Positions 42,443-49,021 of a stretch of DNA of 49,021 nucleotides are shown here, one piece after another (the first letter of the stretch is position 1; the number at the start of each line of letters is the position of its first letter). The stretch covers positions 105,946 through 154,966 of the forward strand of contig DHHM01000008.1 of NCBI GenBank assembly GCA_002403305.1. Reading direction: 5' to 3'. The translations under genes were made by a program, and so were the position numbers. The stretch comes from Bacteroidales bacterium UBA4772 (GTDB lineage Bacteria; Bacteroidota; Bacteroidia; Bacteroidales; VadinHA17). Below the pieces are notes generated by a model. The model had not been told where the DNA came from. It made no database searches and saw only the letters and a program-made list of their open reading frames with translations.

Positions 42443-44407
42443 TTAAATCGTTATCAATGAAATCATTACCTGCATCAGAAAGATAAACTTTTTTGCCATC
42501 CGGCGCGCGGCAGGGAACTTTTGATCGCTGCTCCATGAATTGTTCACCCTGTTCACGTCAAGATCGATCTTGTCGTCAGGGTCAATCCTGGCCCATACCG
42601 CCTTGCTGGTGCCAGTATACTCGAAATCCTTCCAGGCCGCTTTGCCGTCCCATGTTTCAAGTATCTCACTGCCATCATCAAAACCTATAAGTACTTCAAC
42701 GGGCAGGATGAGACCTCCGGGCCTCTCGAGGCTCACCCGTGACAGATAGAGAGTGTCGCTCTTGCGGTCTCTTTTTGCATAGGTAACCGAGTCTCCGTCA
42801 ACAACTCCCGAATAGCTTCTTATCTTATTGCTGGTTATGCCGGAGACAATGTAGTCGCATACCTCATGGCCATACAGAACCTGGTCAAAGAACCAGTTCA
42901 TATCTTCACCGAACCGGTTTCCGTGTTCACTTCTTACAACATCATTCACCACAGTAATGAAATCGCGCCCGGAGGGGTGGCGGAAAGCCCAGCGCCGGTA
43001 ATATTCGCGAAAAACGTTATCCATTGTTTCAGTGGTTATTATACCCTCAAGAGTATGCAGCCAGGTGGCGGCCTTGCTGTATGACATCATGGAGTAGGTA
43101 CCGTGAGGGTACATCCACGACGGCAGATCGTTGGTCGAGATCGTGCGGCTGGGTGAAGCGACATAGTTCATCCTCCCCTGATCGGCGTCCGACATCTTTA
43201 TGAAGGGCAGCCGTACCAGCCCGTAACCGTCACCATAGCTGTCATCTACAATGCGCTGCTCCCAATAGGAGTTTATCCCTTCATCGAGCCAGGGCTCCTC
43301 AAATTCATTGTTAGCCATTATGCCCATGAAGTAGGCATGTCCGAACTCATGAATGGTGACCATCTCCGGCAGCCTTATGAATGACGGGAACAGCCCGCCG
43401 CCCGAAGTGGTAAAGAGCGTTGTGTATTCCATTCCTCCCGCACCCTGGCCGGACATGGGAGGATCGACAAAAGTAAGGTGCGGCCACGGGTAGGGCCCCA
43501 CCCTGTCATCAAGATACTCCAGGGCATAGATGACAGCCTCAAACTGCTGGTCCGCATTACGAATACCTTTTTCGGAAGCCAGGAAGGTGATATCAACATC
43601 CCTCCATTTCCTCGTCATTACCTGGTATCCCGGCCAGGCCGTCCAGGCAAAATCGACAATGTCCTCAGCCCTCCATACAACCTTCTTCATGCCTTCTCCG
43701 AGGTTCATCTCTTCCATAAACATGCCACCAGAACCCGTAACAAACTCTTCGGGCAGTATCACAGTGACATTGTATACCGAATGATTTGAATAGAACTCCG
43801 AGTTGGGGTGAAACTGGTGACAGTTCCATCCGTCACTCTCACGGTTCCTTGTCCCGGCAGTCTCATATACTCCGAACTTGGGGAACCACTGTGCCACGAA
43901 ATGAAAATCATCGGCGTATCCGGTCCTTACAATCGGCGATGGCAGCTTCGATTTAAAACTTATCTGCAACCAAAGAGTATCGCCCGGCTGAACAGGCTCA
44001 GGCAGGACTATCTGCAATACCGAGCGGTCATATTCGTTGCCGTCGTCAGGTGAGACATAACGCATTGAGTCTGTCAGATCCCGTCCCTTTGCATCAACCA
44101 TCGATTCTATCCTGACCCAGCCCCATCCGTCATCGCCGGCCGGACTCCATCTGCCGCCCCTGGCAAATGTACTCTTGTTGCTGCTGAAGGCATTAAGGTA
44201 CATGTGCATCATTGCATCGCCGACAGGTATGGACGAGCTGTTAACCCACCAGGCTGTCATGTCGCCGCTTACGATGTGGGTCTCAGGTTCAAGAACCGCA
44301 TCAATGTCATACCCTGTAAGCCGGGCGCTCAGTGGAGTGTTGACAATCACCTGCCCGGCCAGTGCCAGGGGCAGACTGAGGCAAACCGCAATGACAAATC
44401 TTTTCAT
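42443..44407 (-). CDS. Secreted M1 family metallopeptidase (gluzincin)
   Basis: A 654-residue protein with a signal peptide (1-18, cleavage after LAG or AGQ). An N-terminal beta domain (about 25-220) is followed by the thermolysin-like catalytic domain with the substrate motif GAGGMEY (322-328, corresponding to GxMEN) and the zinc site HEFGH (353-357) plus E376 in WLDEGIN, exactly 18 residues after the second His. The C-terminal part (about 520-654) is beta-rich. Aminopeptidase activity is the family expectation. It is divergent from a TetR regulator across 85 bases, so control by that regulator is likely. Confidence 0.88.
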   Translation of the reverse strand: MKRFVIAVCLSLPLALAGQVIVNTPLSARLTGYDIDAVLEPETHIVSGDMTAWWVNSSSIPVGDAMMHMYLNAFSSNKSTFARGGRWSPAGDDGWGWVRIESMVDAKGRDLTDSMRYVSPDDGNEYDRSVLQIVLPEPVQPGDTLWLQISFKSKLPSPIVRTGYADDFHFVAQWFPKFGVYETAGTRNRESDGWNCHQFHPNSEFYSNHSVYNVTVILPEEFVTGSGGMFMEEMNLGEGMKKVVWRAEDIVDFAWTAWPGYQVMTRKWRDVDITFLASEKGIRNADQQFEAVIYALEYLDDRVGPYPWPHLTFVDPPMSGQGAGGMEYTTLFTTSGGGLFPSFIRLPEMVTIHEFGHAYFMGIMANNEFEEPWLDEGINSYWEQRIVDDSYGDGYGLVRLPFIKMSDADQGRMNYVASPSRTISTNDLPSWMYPHGTYSMMSYSKAATWLHTLEGIITTETMDNVFREYYRRWAFRHPSGRDFITVVNDVVRSEHGNRFGEDMNWFFDQVLYGHEVCDYIVSGITSNKIRSYSGVVDGDSVTYAKRDRKSDTLYLSRVSLERPGGLILPVEVLIGFDDGSEILETWDGKAAWKDFEYTGTSKAVWARIDPDDKIDLDVNRVNNSWSSDQKFPAARRMAKKFIFLMQVMISLITI

Positions 44408-44462
44408 CAGCTTTCAAGTATTGAATAACCCGTAAAAATAAGTCATAATATATTGCGTTTAC

Positions 44463-44470
44463 TAACTTTG
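44463..44470 (+). promoter_or_regulatory. -7 element of the tetR gene
   Basis: TAACTTTG, an exact TAnnTTTG match, 22 bases before the ATG at 44493, implying a very short leader. Its last three bases are part of the inverted repeat at 44468-44493. Confidence 0.6.
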
Positions 44471-44493
44471 CACATAATTTCCAAAATGTGCAA
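44468..44493. promoter_or_regulatory. Perfect inverted repeat, probable TetR operator
   Basis: TTGCACAT (44468-44475) and ATGTGCAA (44486-44493) are exact reverse complements with a 10-base spacer. The left arm overlaps the -7 element, and the right arm ends on the A of the tetR start codon, so a bound dimer would block initiation. Confidence 0.65.
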
Positions 44494-45101
44494 TGGCGAG
44501 GAAAAGTACACGGAATATGATCATTGATGTTGCGGCAAGGCTCTTTGCAACAAAGGGGCTGCGGCTGACAACGATGGAGTCTATCGCGACTGAAGCGAGC
44601 CGTGGCAGGCGTACGGTGTACATGTATTTCGGCAACAAGACTGATATTTATGAGGCCGTGGTTCAGAGAGAGATAAGCCGTATCACGGATCCTCTCCGTG
44701 AGGTCGTCAGGTCAGACTATGACTTTGAGACGATGCTTCGCAGATATGCTGCAGAGAGGGTAGCCCAGCTCCGGAACCTGAGTGAGAGAAATCCTTTGCT
44801 GCTGAAGGACTTTTCCCAGGGGCACAGCAGGGTTGAAAAGCTCAGGGAGCGACTCAACAACGATGAGATCAAACTCCTTACACCTCTCTTCAGAAGATAT
44901 CTGAAGGAGAACGGTTCTCATCCGGATGCAGGTCCGGCCGGTTATGCAGCTATTTATCTCAACCTGCTGCGGGGCCCCGACAAGCTTCTAACCAGTGAAA
45001 ACGGTCATGAAGAGGCGCTGCGGGTAACAGCTTTCGGTACCGACCTGTTCCTGAGGGGAATGACGTGCAGGGATCACCCTGCTGAAGCACCTGTTGTGTA
45101 A
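44493..45101 (+). CDS. TetR/AcrR family transcriptional regulator
   Basis: A 202-residue regulator with the N-terminal TetR helix-turn-helix (about 5-50): IIDVAARLFATKGLRLTTMESIATEASRGRRTVYMYFGNKTDIYEAV. The remaining helical domain (about 60-200) binds an unknown ligand. The gene is preceded by its own -7 element and a perfect 8+8 inverted repeat, so self-repression is likely. The divergent M1 peptidase/membrane-protein operon starts 85 bases away and may be the second target. Confidence 0.9.
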   Translation: MARKSTRNMIIDVAARLFATKGLRLTTMESIATEASRGRRTVYMYFGNKTDIYEAVVQREISRITDPLREVVRSDYDFETMLRRYAAERVAQLRNLSERNPLLLKDFSQGHSRVEKLRERLNNDEIKLLTPLFRRYLKENGSHPDAGPAGYAAIYLNLLRGPDKLLTSENGHEEALRVTAFGTDLFLRGMTCRDHPAEAPVV

Positions 45102-45154
45102 AATGCGACCCCACGCGTTGCAGGCCCCGGATAAACGTTTCGGAAGGCCCGGTG

Positions 45155-46177
45155 TTATTTCAGGGACTTGTATTTTTTCAGGATTTCTGAGGCATTCATG
45201 ATCACATCTATGTATTGGGCACGCTGATATACCTTCTTGTTGTCGCTTTCCTTCAGCGACATCTTGCCGCGGAACTTACCAATGGTGTCGTGACCGTGAA
45301 CATCCATCCATTTACCTGTCTCTTCAATTATCGACTTTACCACATCAATGCCGTTCCTGTAGAGTGCGCTGACAACCTGCACGGTGTCGGCGCCGGCCAG
45401 CAGCATCTTCACCACGTCGTTGCCGGTGTAAATACCAGTAGAGGCACATACCGACGCTTCGATGTTACCGTACAGCATTCCCGCAAACCTCAGCGGCAGC
45501 CTGTTGTCTTCAGTATTGCTGAGGTTGCAGGGCATGGAATGAGTCTCCGTATAGATGTCTATGTCAGGTTGGAGCAGCCTGTTGAAGATCACTATTCCGT
45601 CAGCTCCGGCCTTGTCAAGTCCGGATATGAAACTGAGAGGATTGGTGTAGAAAGGACTCAGCTTCACGGAAACGGGAATCTTTACGGCTGCCTTGACCTT
45701 ACGCAGGGTATCAATCTGCCTCTCCTCGATTGTTTCCCGATCCTTAGTCTGTTCATTGGGCAATGTGTAGAAGTTAAGTTCCAGCCCGTCAACCCCCGTC
45801 TCAGCTGCCTTGACGGCATATTCGATCCAGATATCATCGCTGACTGCATTGAGGCTGGCAATGAGCGGCACTGAAAGGGCCTCCCTGGCCTTCTTCAGAT
45901 TGAGAAGGTAATCGTCAGGTGATTCGGGCACCGAATGGGAGTTGGGGAAGAGGGTGACCTGCTCGGCATGCCTGTCCTCATACTCTGTCTTTCGCTCATA
46001 TAACTCAAGGTTCTCAAGCTGCACCTGCTCCTCGAACAGCGACTTGTAGACCACTGCGGCAACACCGGCCTCCTCAAGTTGTTTCAGGTTCTGAATTTCA
46101 GTCACCAGGTTGCTGGCACCTGCAATGATAGGGTTCTTCAGTTCAAGACCCATGTAATTTGTTCTCAGATCTGCCAT
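45155..46177 (-). CDS. Dihydroorotate dehydrogenase-like flavoprotein, probably not PyrD
   Basis: A 340-residue TIM-barrel FMN protein beginning DLRTNYMGLELKNPIIAGAS, as in class 1 dihydroorotate dehydrogenases. Further family blocks: SLNAVSDD, VSVKLSPF, GADGIVIFNR, and the phosphate-binding GNDVVKMLLAGADTVQVVSALY. The class 1 active-site loop NxSCPN is replaced by NFYTLPN (135-141), so the catalytic Cys is missing. It probably oxidises or reduces something else; related proteins are usually labelled dihydroorotate dehydrogenase-like. Stand-alone gene converging on tetR across a 53-base gap. Confidence 0.8.
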   Translation of the reverse strand: MADLRTNYMGLELKNPIIAGASNLVTEIQNLKQLEEAGVAAVVYKSLFEEQVQLENLELYERKTEYEDRHAEQVTLFPNSHSVPESPDDYLLNLKKAREALSVPLIASLNAVSDDIWIEYAVKAAETGVDGLELNFYTLPNEQTKDRETIEERQIDTLRKVKAAVKIPVSVKLSPFYTNPLSFISGLDKAGADGIVIFNRLLQPDIDIYTETHSMPCNLSNTEDNRLPLRFAGMLYGNIEASVCASTGIYTGNDVVKMLLAGADTVQVVSALYRNGIDVVKSIIEETGKWMDVHGHDTIGKFRGKMSLKESDNKKVYQRAQYIDVIMNASEILKKYKSLK

Positions 46178-46269
46178 GACTTATTCTTTTTATGTAGAAC
46201 AATCAGTTAAACAAAATGTTCTGGAGGCCCTGCACCTTATTGAGGACGGAGCTTCTGATGGACGAAAAC

Positions 46270-46298
46270 AAAAAACCGACCCGGAAATGCCGGCCGGT
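46270..46298 (-). terminator. Rho-independent terminator of the glutathione peroxidase gene
   Basis: Minus-strand hairpin ACCGGCCGG / CCGGGTCGGT (one G-U pair and one bulge) with a CATTT-like loop, followed by six Ts. It lies 70 bases past the gene stop, beyond the duplicated 3' segment. Confidence 0.7.
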
Positions 46299-46318
46299 AT
46301 CTTACCGTTATAACCTTT

Positions 46319-46418
46319 CTACTTCGCCTGGGTAAACTGTCCCCTGGTGACCCATATCACCACCTCGTCTACTTCGCCTGGGTGAACTGTCCCCTGTTGA
46401 CCCACATCACCACCTCGT
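46319..46418. repeat. 50-base tandem duplication of the peroxidase 3' end
   Basis: 46319-46368 and 46369-46418 are aligned without gap, differing at three bases. The right copy is the last 16 codons plus stop of the peroxidase gene; the left copy is untranslated. Confidence 0.9.
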
Positions 46419-46929
46419 CGGAGAGAGGCTTGATGGCAGGCTTAAGGAAGCCAACCAGATTACCGTTCTCGTCAATGAGATATTTCTGGAAGTTCCATGC
46501 CACTTCCGAGTCCAGCACTCCGTTGGCCGACTTGCTTGTCAGCCATTTGTACAGCGGATGCATGTCGTTACCCTTGACAGATATCTTGGCCATCATCGGG
46601 AAGGTGACACCGTACTTGCTTTCACAGAACTCCTTAATATCCTCATTTGTGCCTGGTTCCTGGTTCATGAAGTTGTTAGCGGGAAAACCTATAATCACAA
46701 GCTTGCTCTTATATGCCTTATGGAGCAGCTCAAGGTCCTTGTACTGAGGGGTATGACCGCACTTCGAAGCCGTGTTTACTATCATCACTTTCTTGCCTTT
46801 GAGATCAGCGAAGCTGAACTGTTCCCCGTCGATGGTTTCAACGGTAAAATCATAGAATGAAGTCTGTGAAAACGCCGGAACAATCAGGAATGCCGCCAGG
46901 GTAGCTACGGTTATCAATCTCTTTTTCAT
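46369..46929 (-). CDS. Glutathione peroxidase family thiol peroxidase, exported
   Basis: A 186-residue thioredoxin-fold peroxidase with a signal peptide (MKKRLITVATLAAFLIVPAFS), so it acts in the periplasm or beyond. Catalytic tetrad residues of the family are visible: Cys 57 in NTASKCGHTPQY, Gln 90 in FPANNFMNQEPG, and Trp 145-Asn 146 in AWNFQKYL. The nucleophile is Cys (not Sec), as in bacterial thioredoxin-dependent members. It probably reduces hydroperoxides using thioredoxin-like donors. Single gene with a clear terminator. Confidence 0.9.
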   Translation of the reverse strand: MKKRLITVATLAAFLIVPAFSQTSFYDFTVETIDGEQFSFADLKGKKVMIVNTASKCGHTPQYKDLELLHKAYKSKLVIIGFPANNFMNQEPGTNEDIKEFCESKYGVTFPMMAKISVKGNDMHPLYKWLTSKSANGVLDSEVAWNFQKYLIDENGNLVGFLKPAIKPLSDEVVMWVNRGQFTQAK

Positions 46930-47196
46930 CTTTATTACTGTTTTGTGTGTAATATAATAACAAACCCGGTGCCAAAGAGTTTCGAAACAAAATAAAAATT
47001 CAGAACCGCCTGTTTATAATTTGTCTAAATAAGTTGTAGAAAATGAATTCCCGGAGGTAGAAGACAGGATATATGTCCGGGGGGAATGTCTGTCAGGGTT
47101 AACAAATTCCTTCTTCGGGTTCAGGAGTTAAGGTGTGAGCATCCTGATAATATACTCAGAAATAGCATTGTCGGTCTGATTGTTCAAATTCAATGT

Positions 47197-48693
47197 TCAG
47201 AAGTGTCGGCCGGGTTTTCCAAAATTCATATTCAGTGCAAACTCAACCGGGAACTCCTCATCATCAGACAACTCCAGGTAGCTGGCTCTCCTGGCGACAT
47301 TCTCGGTCCTGCCGGCAAATTCATCCGATCTCAGATACTGCAGGGCTCCTATGCCGGCGCTGTTGCCAACCGCGTATATTCTGTCTGTCAGTTCCTCCGG
47401 CAGCAGTCCTATCTGAAGTGCCGAGTCAATGCTGATATAGTTACCAAAGCCTCCTGCGAGGAACAGGGCGTTTATATCACTGAACTTCAGTCCTCTTCTC
47501 CTCAGCAATATTTTTATTCCCGAGTAGATGGCAGATTTGGCGAGCTGTATCTCACGGATATCCTTCCGGGTCACACGGACATTGCTTCCGAAGTCTACAA
47601 TGAAGTCGCCGTGCATGTAACCCGTCTCATCCACGATGTTGTTTGCCGTCAGCCAGGCCACGATATCCACTATTCCCGATCCGCATATTCCCGAGGGTTC
47701 TGTGTTGCCAATGACCCTGTACTCCCCCGGGCGGGAAAATGATGACACGGCTCCCGTCCGGGCACTCATGCCGCATGTGAGGCTGGCACCTTCAAATGCC
47801 GGGCCGGCAGCAGCAGCGCAGGCGAATATCTCATCGCCTGTTACCAGGGCTATCTCGCCGTTGGTCCCAATATCCAGGAACAGGTAATTCTTCTCTCTGA
47901 CGTTCAGGGCTGCCAGTCCGGCTATGATGTCAGCCCCGACGAAGGCAGAGAGAGATGGCAGGGTCACCACTTCGGCCCCTGCATTCACTGCCAGTCCGGT
48001 AGTGTCACCGGTCCGCCTCTGGCTGTCGGTAAATCGGGGTCTGAAGGGTGCGAGGGCAATGGGCACGGGATCTTCACCGAGGAGTATGTGCAGCATGGTG
48101 GTGTTCCCTGCAATTACAACTCTTTCAATGTTTTCAGGTCCCAGTTTCCTGTCATCGACGAATTTCCGGATCTCACCGTTCAGGGCTCCCACTATGGCCT
48201 TTTGCAGCTCCTGCAGTCCGGTCTCTTTCGCCTGGCACCATGTAATCCTTGAGATGACGTCCGCGCCATATGCTGCCTGCGGATTGAGCAGTGATGCCAT
48301 CTTCTCAAGTCGTCCCGTGACCAGCTCCAGAAAATAGAGCACCACCGTTGTTGTGCCTATATCCACGGCCACACCGTATGGTTTCCGGGTAAGATTACTG
48401 TGACCTCCCTCATCATATGGCATGTCCAAGAGATACTCGGTCTGACTGGTCAGTATGTTTGTCTCCCTTTTATCGGGAAGGATGACCTCAATATCCCGGT
48501 CAGGATAATAAGAGCATGAGAGCACCGTTCCTTCTCCCGTCACAAGCACGGTACACTTACCGCATCTGCCCTTGCCTCCGCAGGCGGCATAGACTTCATA
48601 TCCGCTGCGTCGGAGGATATCGAGCAGTGAGCTGCCCCTCTCCCCTGTCACTGTTTCGGTCCGGCCGTCGGTTATGACATTTATCTTTAACAT
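47197..48693 (-). CDS. RACE-type reductive activator of corrinoid enzymes (2Fe-2S plus ASKHA domain)
   Basis: A 498-residue protein. The N-terminal domain (about 1-85) is a plant-type 2Fe-2S ferredoxin with the ligands in CGGKGRCGKC and a fourth Cys in VLSCSY. The rest is the DUF4445/ASKHA domain: GVAVDIGTTTVVLYFLE (about 106-122), LDIGTNGEIALV and GSGIVDIVAW phosphate loops, and LFLAGGFGNYI. RACE proteins use ATP to reduce inactive Co(II) corrinoid to Co(I) for methyltransferases. No corrinoid methyltransferase is in this window, so the client is unknown. A near -7 element (TACATTTC on the minus strand) lies just upstream of the start. Confidence 0.87.
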   Translation of the reverse strand: MLKINVITDGRTETVTGERGSSLLDILRRSGYEVYAACGGKGRCGKCTVLVTGEGTVLSCSYYPDRDIEVILPDKRETNILTSQTEYLLDMPYDEGGHSNLTRKPYGVAVDIGTTTVVLYFLELVTGRLEKMASLLNPQAAYGADVISRITWCQAKETGLQELQKAIVGALNGEIRKFVDDRKLGPENIERVVIAGNTTMLHILLGEDPVPIALAPFRPRFTDSQRRTGDTTGLAVNAGAEVVTLPSLSAFVGADIIAGLAALNVREKNYLFLDIGTNGEIALVTGDEIFACAAAAGPAFEGASLTCGMSARTGAVSSFSRPGEYRVIGNTEPSGICGSGIVDIVAWLTANNIVDETGYMHGDFIVDFGSNVRVTRKDIREIQLAKSAIYSGIKILLRRRGLKFSDINALFLAGGFGNYISIDSALQIGLLPEELTDRIYAVGNSAGIGALQYLRSDEFAGRTENVARRASYLELSDDEEFPVEFALNMNFGKPGRHF

Positions 48694-48738
48694 ATCCGAA
48701 ATGTAATCATATTTTTTTCTAATTTTGCAGATCGTTTT

Positions 48739-48757
48739 CGGGGTGTAGTGCAGTCCG
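48739..48757 (+). pseudogene. 5' fragment of a second tRNA-Pro
   Basis: cggggtgtagtgcagtccg differs at two of 19 bases from the first 19 bases of the tRNA-Pro at 48800, and the two bases before it (tt) also match. The remainder of a tRNA is missing, so it is a truncated copy. Confidence 0.6.
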
Positions 48758-48799
48758 CCCCCGGCAGCAGTTTAGTTCTTCACACACGTCACAAATATT

Positions 48800-48874
<75 letters not shown>

Positions 48875-48889
48875 CAAAAGAAAAAAGAC

Positions 48890-48921
48890 CGCCCCCGGTT
48901 TCCCGGGGGCGATTTTTTTTT
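48890..48921 (+). terminator. Terminator after tRNA-Pro
   Basis: CGCCCCCGG (48890-48898) pairs with CCGGGGGCG (48903-48911) around a TTTC loop, then A and nine Ts. Strong intrinsic terminator 16 bases past the tRNA. Confidence 0.9.
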
Positions 48922-48934
48922 GTTGATCTGAACG

Positions 48935-48952
48935 ATAAATGCTTGCATTTAT
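48935..48952. repeat. 8-base inverted repeat
   Basis: ATAAATGC (48935-48942) and GCATTTAT (48945-48952) separated by TT. May be a regulatory site or a weak hairpin; no partner gene is visible before the window ends. Confidence 0.4.
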
Positions 48953-48976
48953 AAGTGAAAGAGCAACAAAAAATGA

Positions 48977-49002
48977 GGCAGCAAGGCTGCCGGTCATTTT
49001 TC
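48977..49002. terminator. Possible bidirectional terminator at the right edge
   Basis: GGCAGC (48977-48982) and GCTGCC (48986-48991) with a 3-base loop; T-rich on the plus side after the stem and TTTTTT on the minus strand past it. Since tRNA-Pro already has a terminator, this may serve a minus-strand gene lying beyond the window. No CDS is seen in 48922-49021. Confidence 0.5.
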
Positions 49003-49021
49003 TTTTGATCACCCCCCTGCT

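Noticed and set aside
46369..46929. Selenocysteine glutathione peroxidase
   Set aside because: The nucleophile codon encodes Cys and no in-frame TGA or SECIS-like feature is seen.
47086..47742. 218-codon plus-strand frame under the RACE gene
   Set aside because: Antisense shadow of a clearly recognisable protein with all its motifs.

Overview
The window looks like chromosome of a member of the Bacteroidota, probably a Bacteroidales-type anaerobe or facultative anaerobe. The sequence evidence is: a C-terminal type IX secretion (T9SS)-like sorting tail on a GH18 protein; Bacteroidota-style -7 promoter elements (TAnnTTTG) upstream of several genes; many starts without a clear Shine-Dalgarno; and family types common in this phylum (NamZ/DUF1343, DUF4922, golvesin-domain amidase, GH172/DUF2961, long NagB fusion). 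No integrase, IS element, CRISPR array or phage gene was seen. One tRNA (Pro, anticodon TGG) lies near the right edge.

Left third (98-25431): a locus that reads as a peptidoglycan/MurNAc scavenging island. NamZ exo-muramidase (98-1354, +) faces a long minus-strand operon running from 17957 down to 1583: golvesin/amidase protein, tandem-domain glycosyltransferase, DUF4922 (HIT/GalT-like), SpoIID protein, GH9-polysaccharide deacetylase fusion, AmpG-like permease, FAD/Fe-S D-2-hydroxyacid dehydrogenase and a NagB-PIG-L fusion. From a shared 183-base promoter region a divergent plus-strand operon carries murK, murQ, a GntR/FCD regulator, a secreted GH18, a secreted serine hydrolase, DUF4126 and a photolyase. 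Together these could release MurNAc and GlcNAc units, import them, phosphorylate them, split off D-lactate (MurQ), oxidise that lactate and feed the amino sugar into fructose-6-phosphate.

Middle (25574-32750): a tocopherol-cyclase-like gene broken by an in-frame TGA at an apparent tryptophan codon; an outer-membrane protein of unknown family flanked on both sides by tandem repeats of the same 37-base period; purL; and a small lipoprotein whose 3' end overlaps purL.

Right half (32982-49021): a five-gene heterodisulfide-reductase-like operon, ordered C-B-A-C-(membrane b-type/Fe-S/CCG fusion), which suggests a thiol/disulfide-to-quinone electron-transfer complex. It is followed by a repeat-filled gap, a GH5 lipoprotein, a GH172/DUF2961 lipoprotein, a decayed Asp-box fragment, a membrane protein with an M1 peptidase, a TetR regulator with a perfect inverted repeat overlapping its own promoter and start codon, a dihydroorotate-dehydrogenase-like protein without the class 1 cysteine motif, a glutathione peroxidase with a duplicated 3' end, a corrinoid-activation (RACE-type) protein, and tRNA-Pro preceded by a fragment of a second copy.

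All functional calls are from reading motifs and family resemblance; no database search was run.
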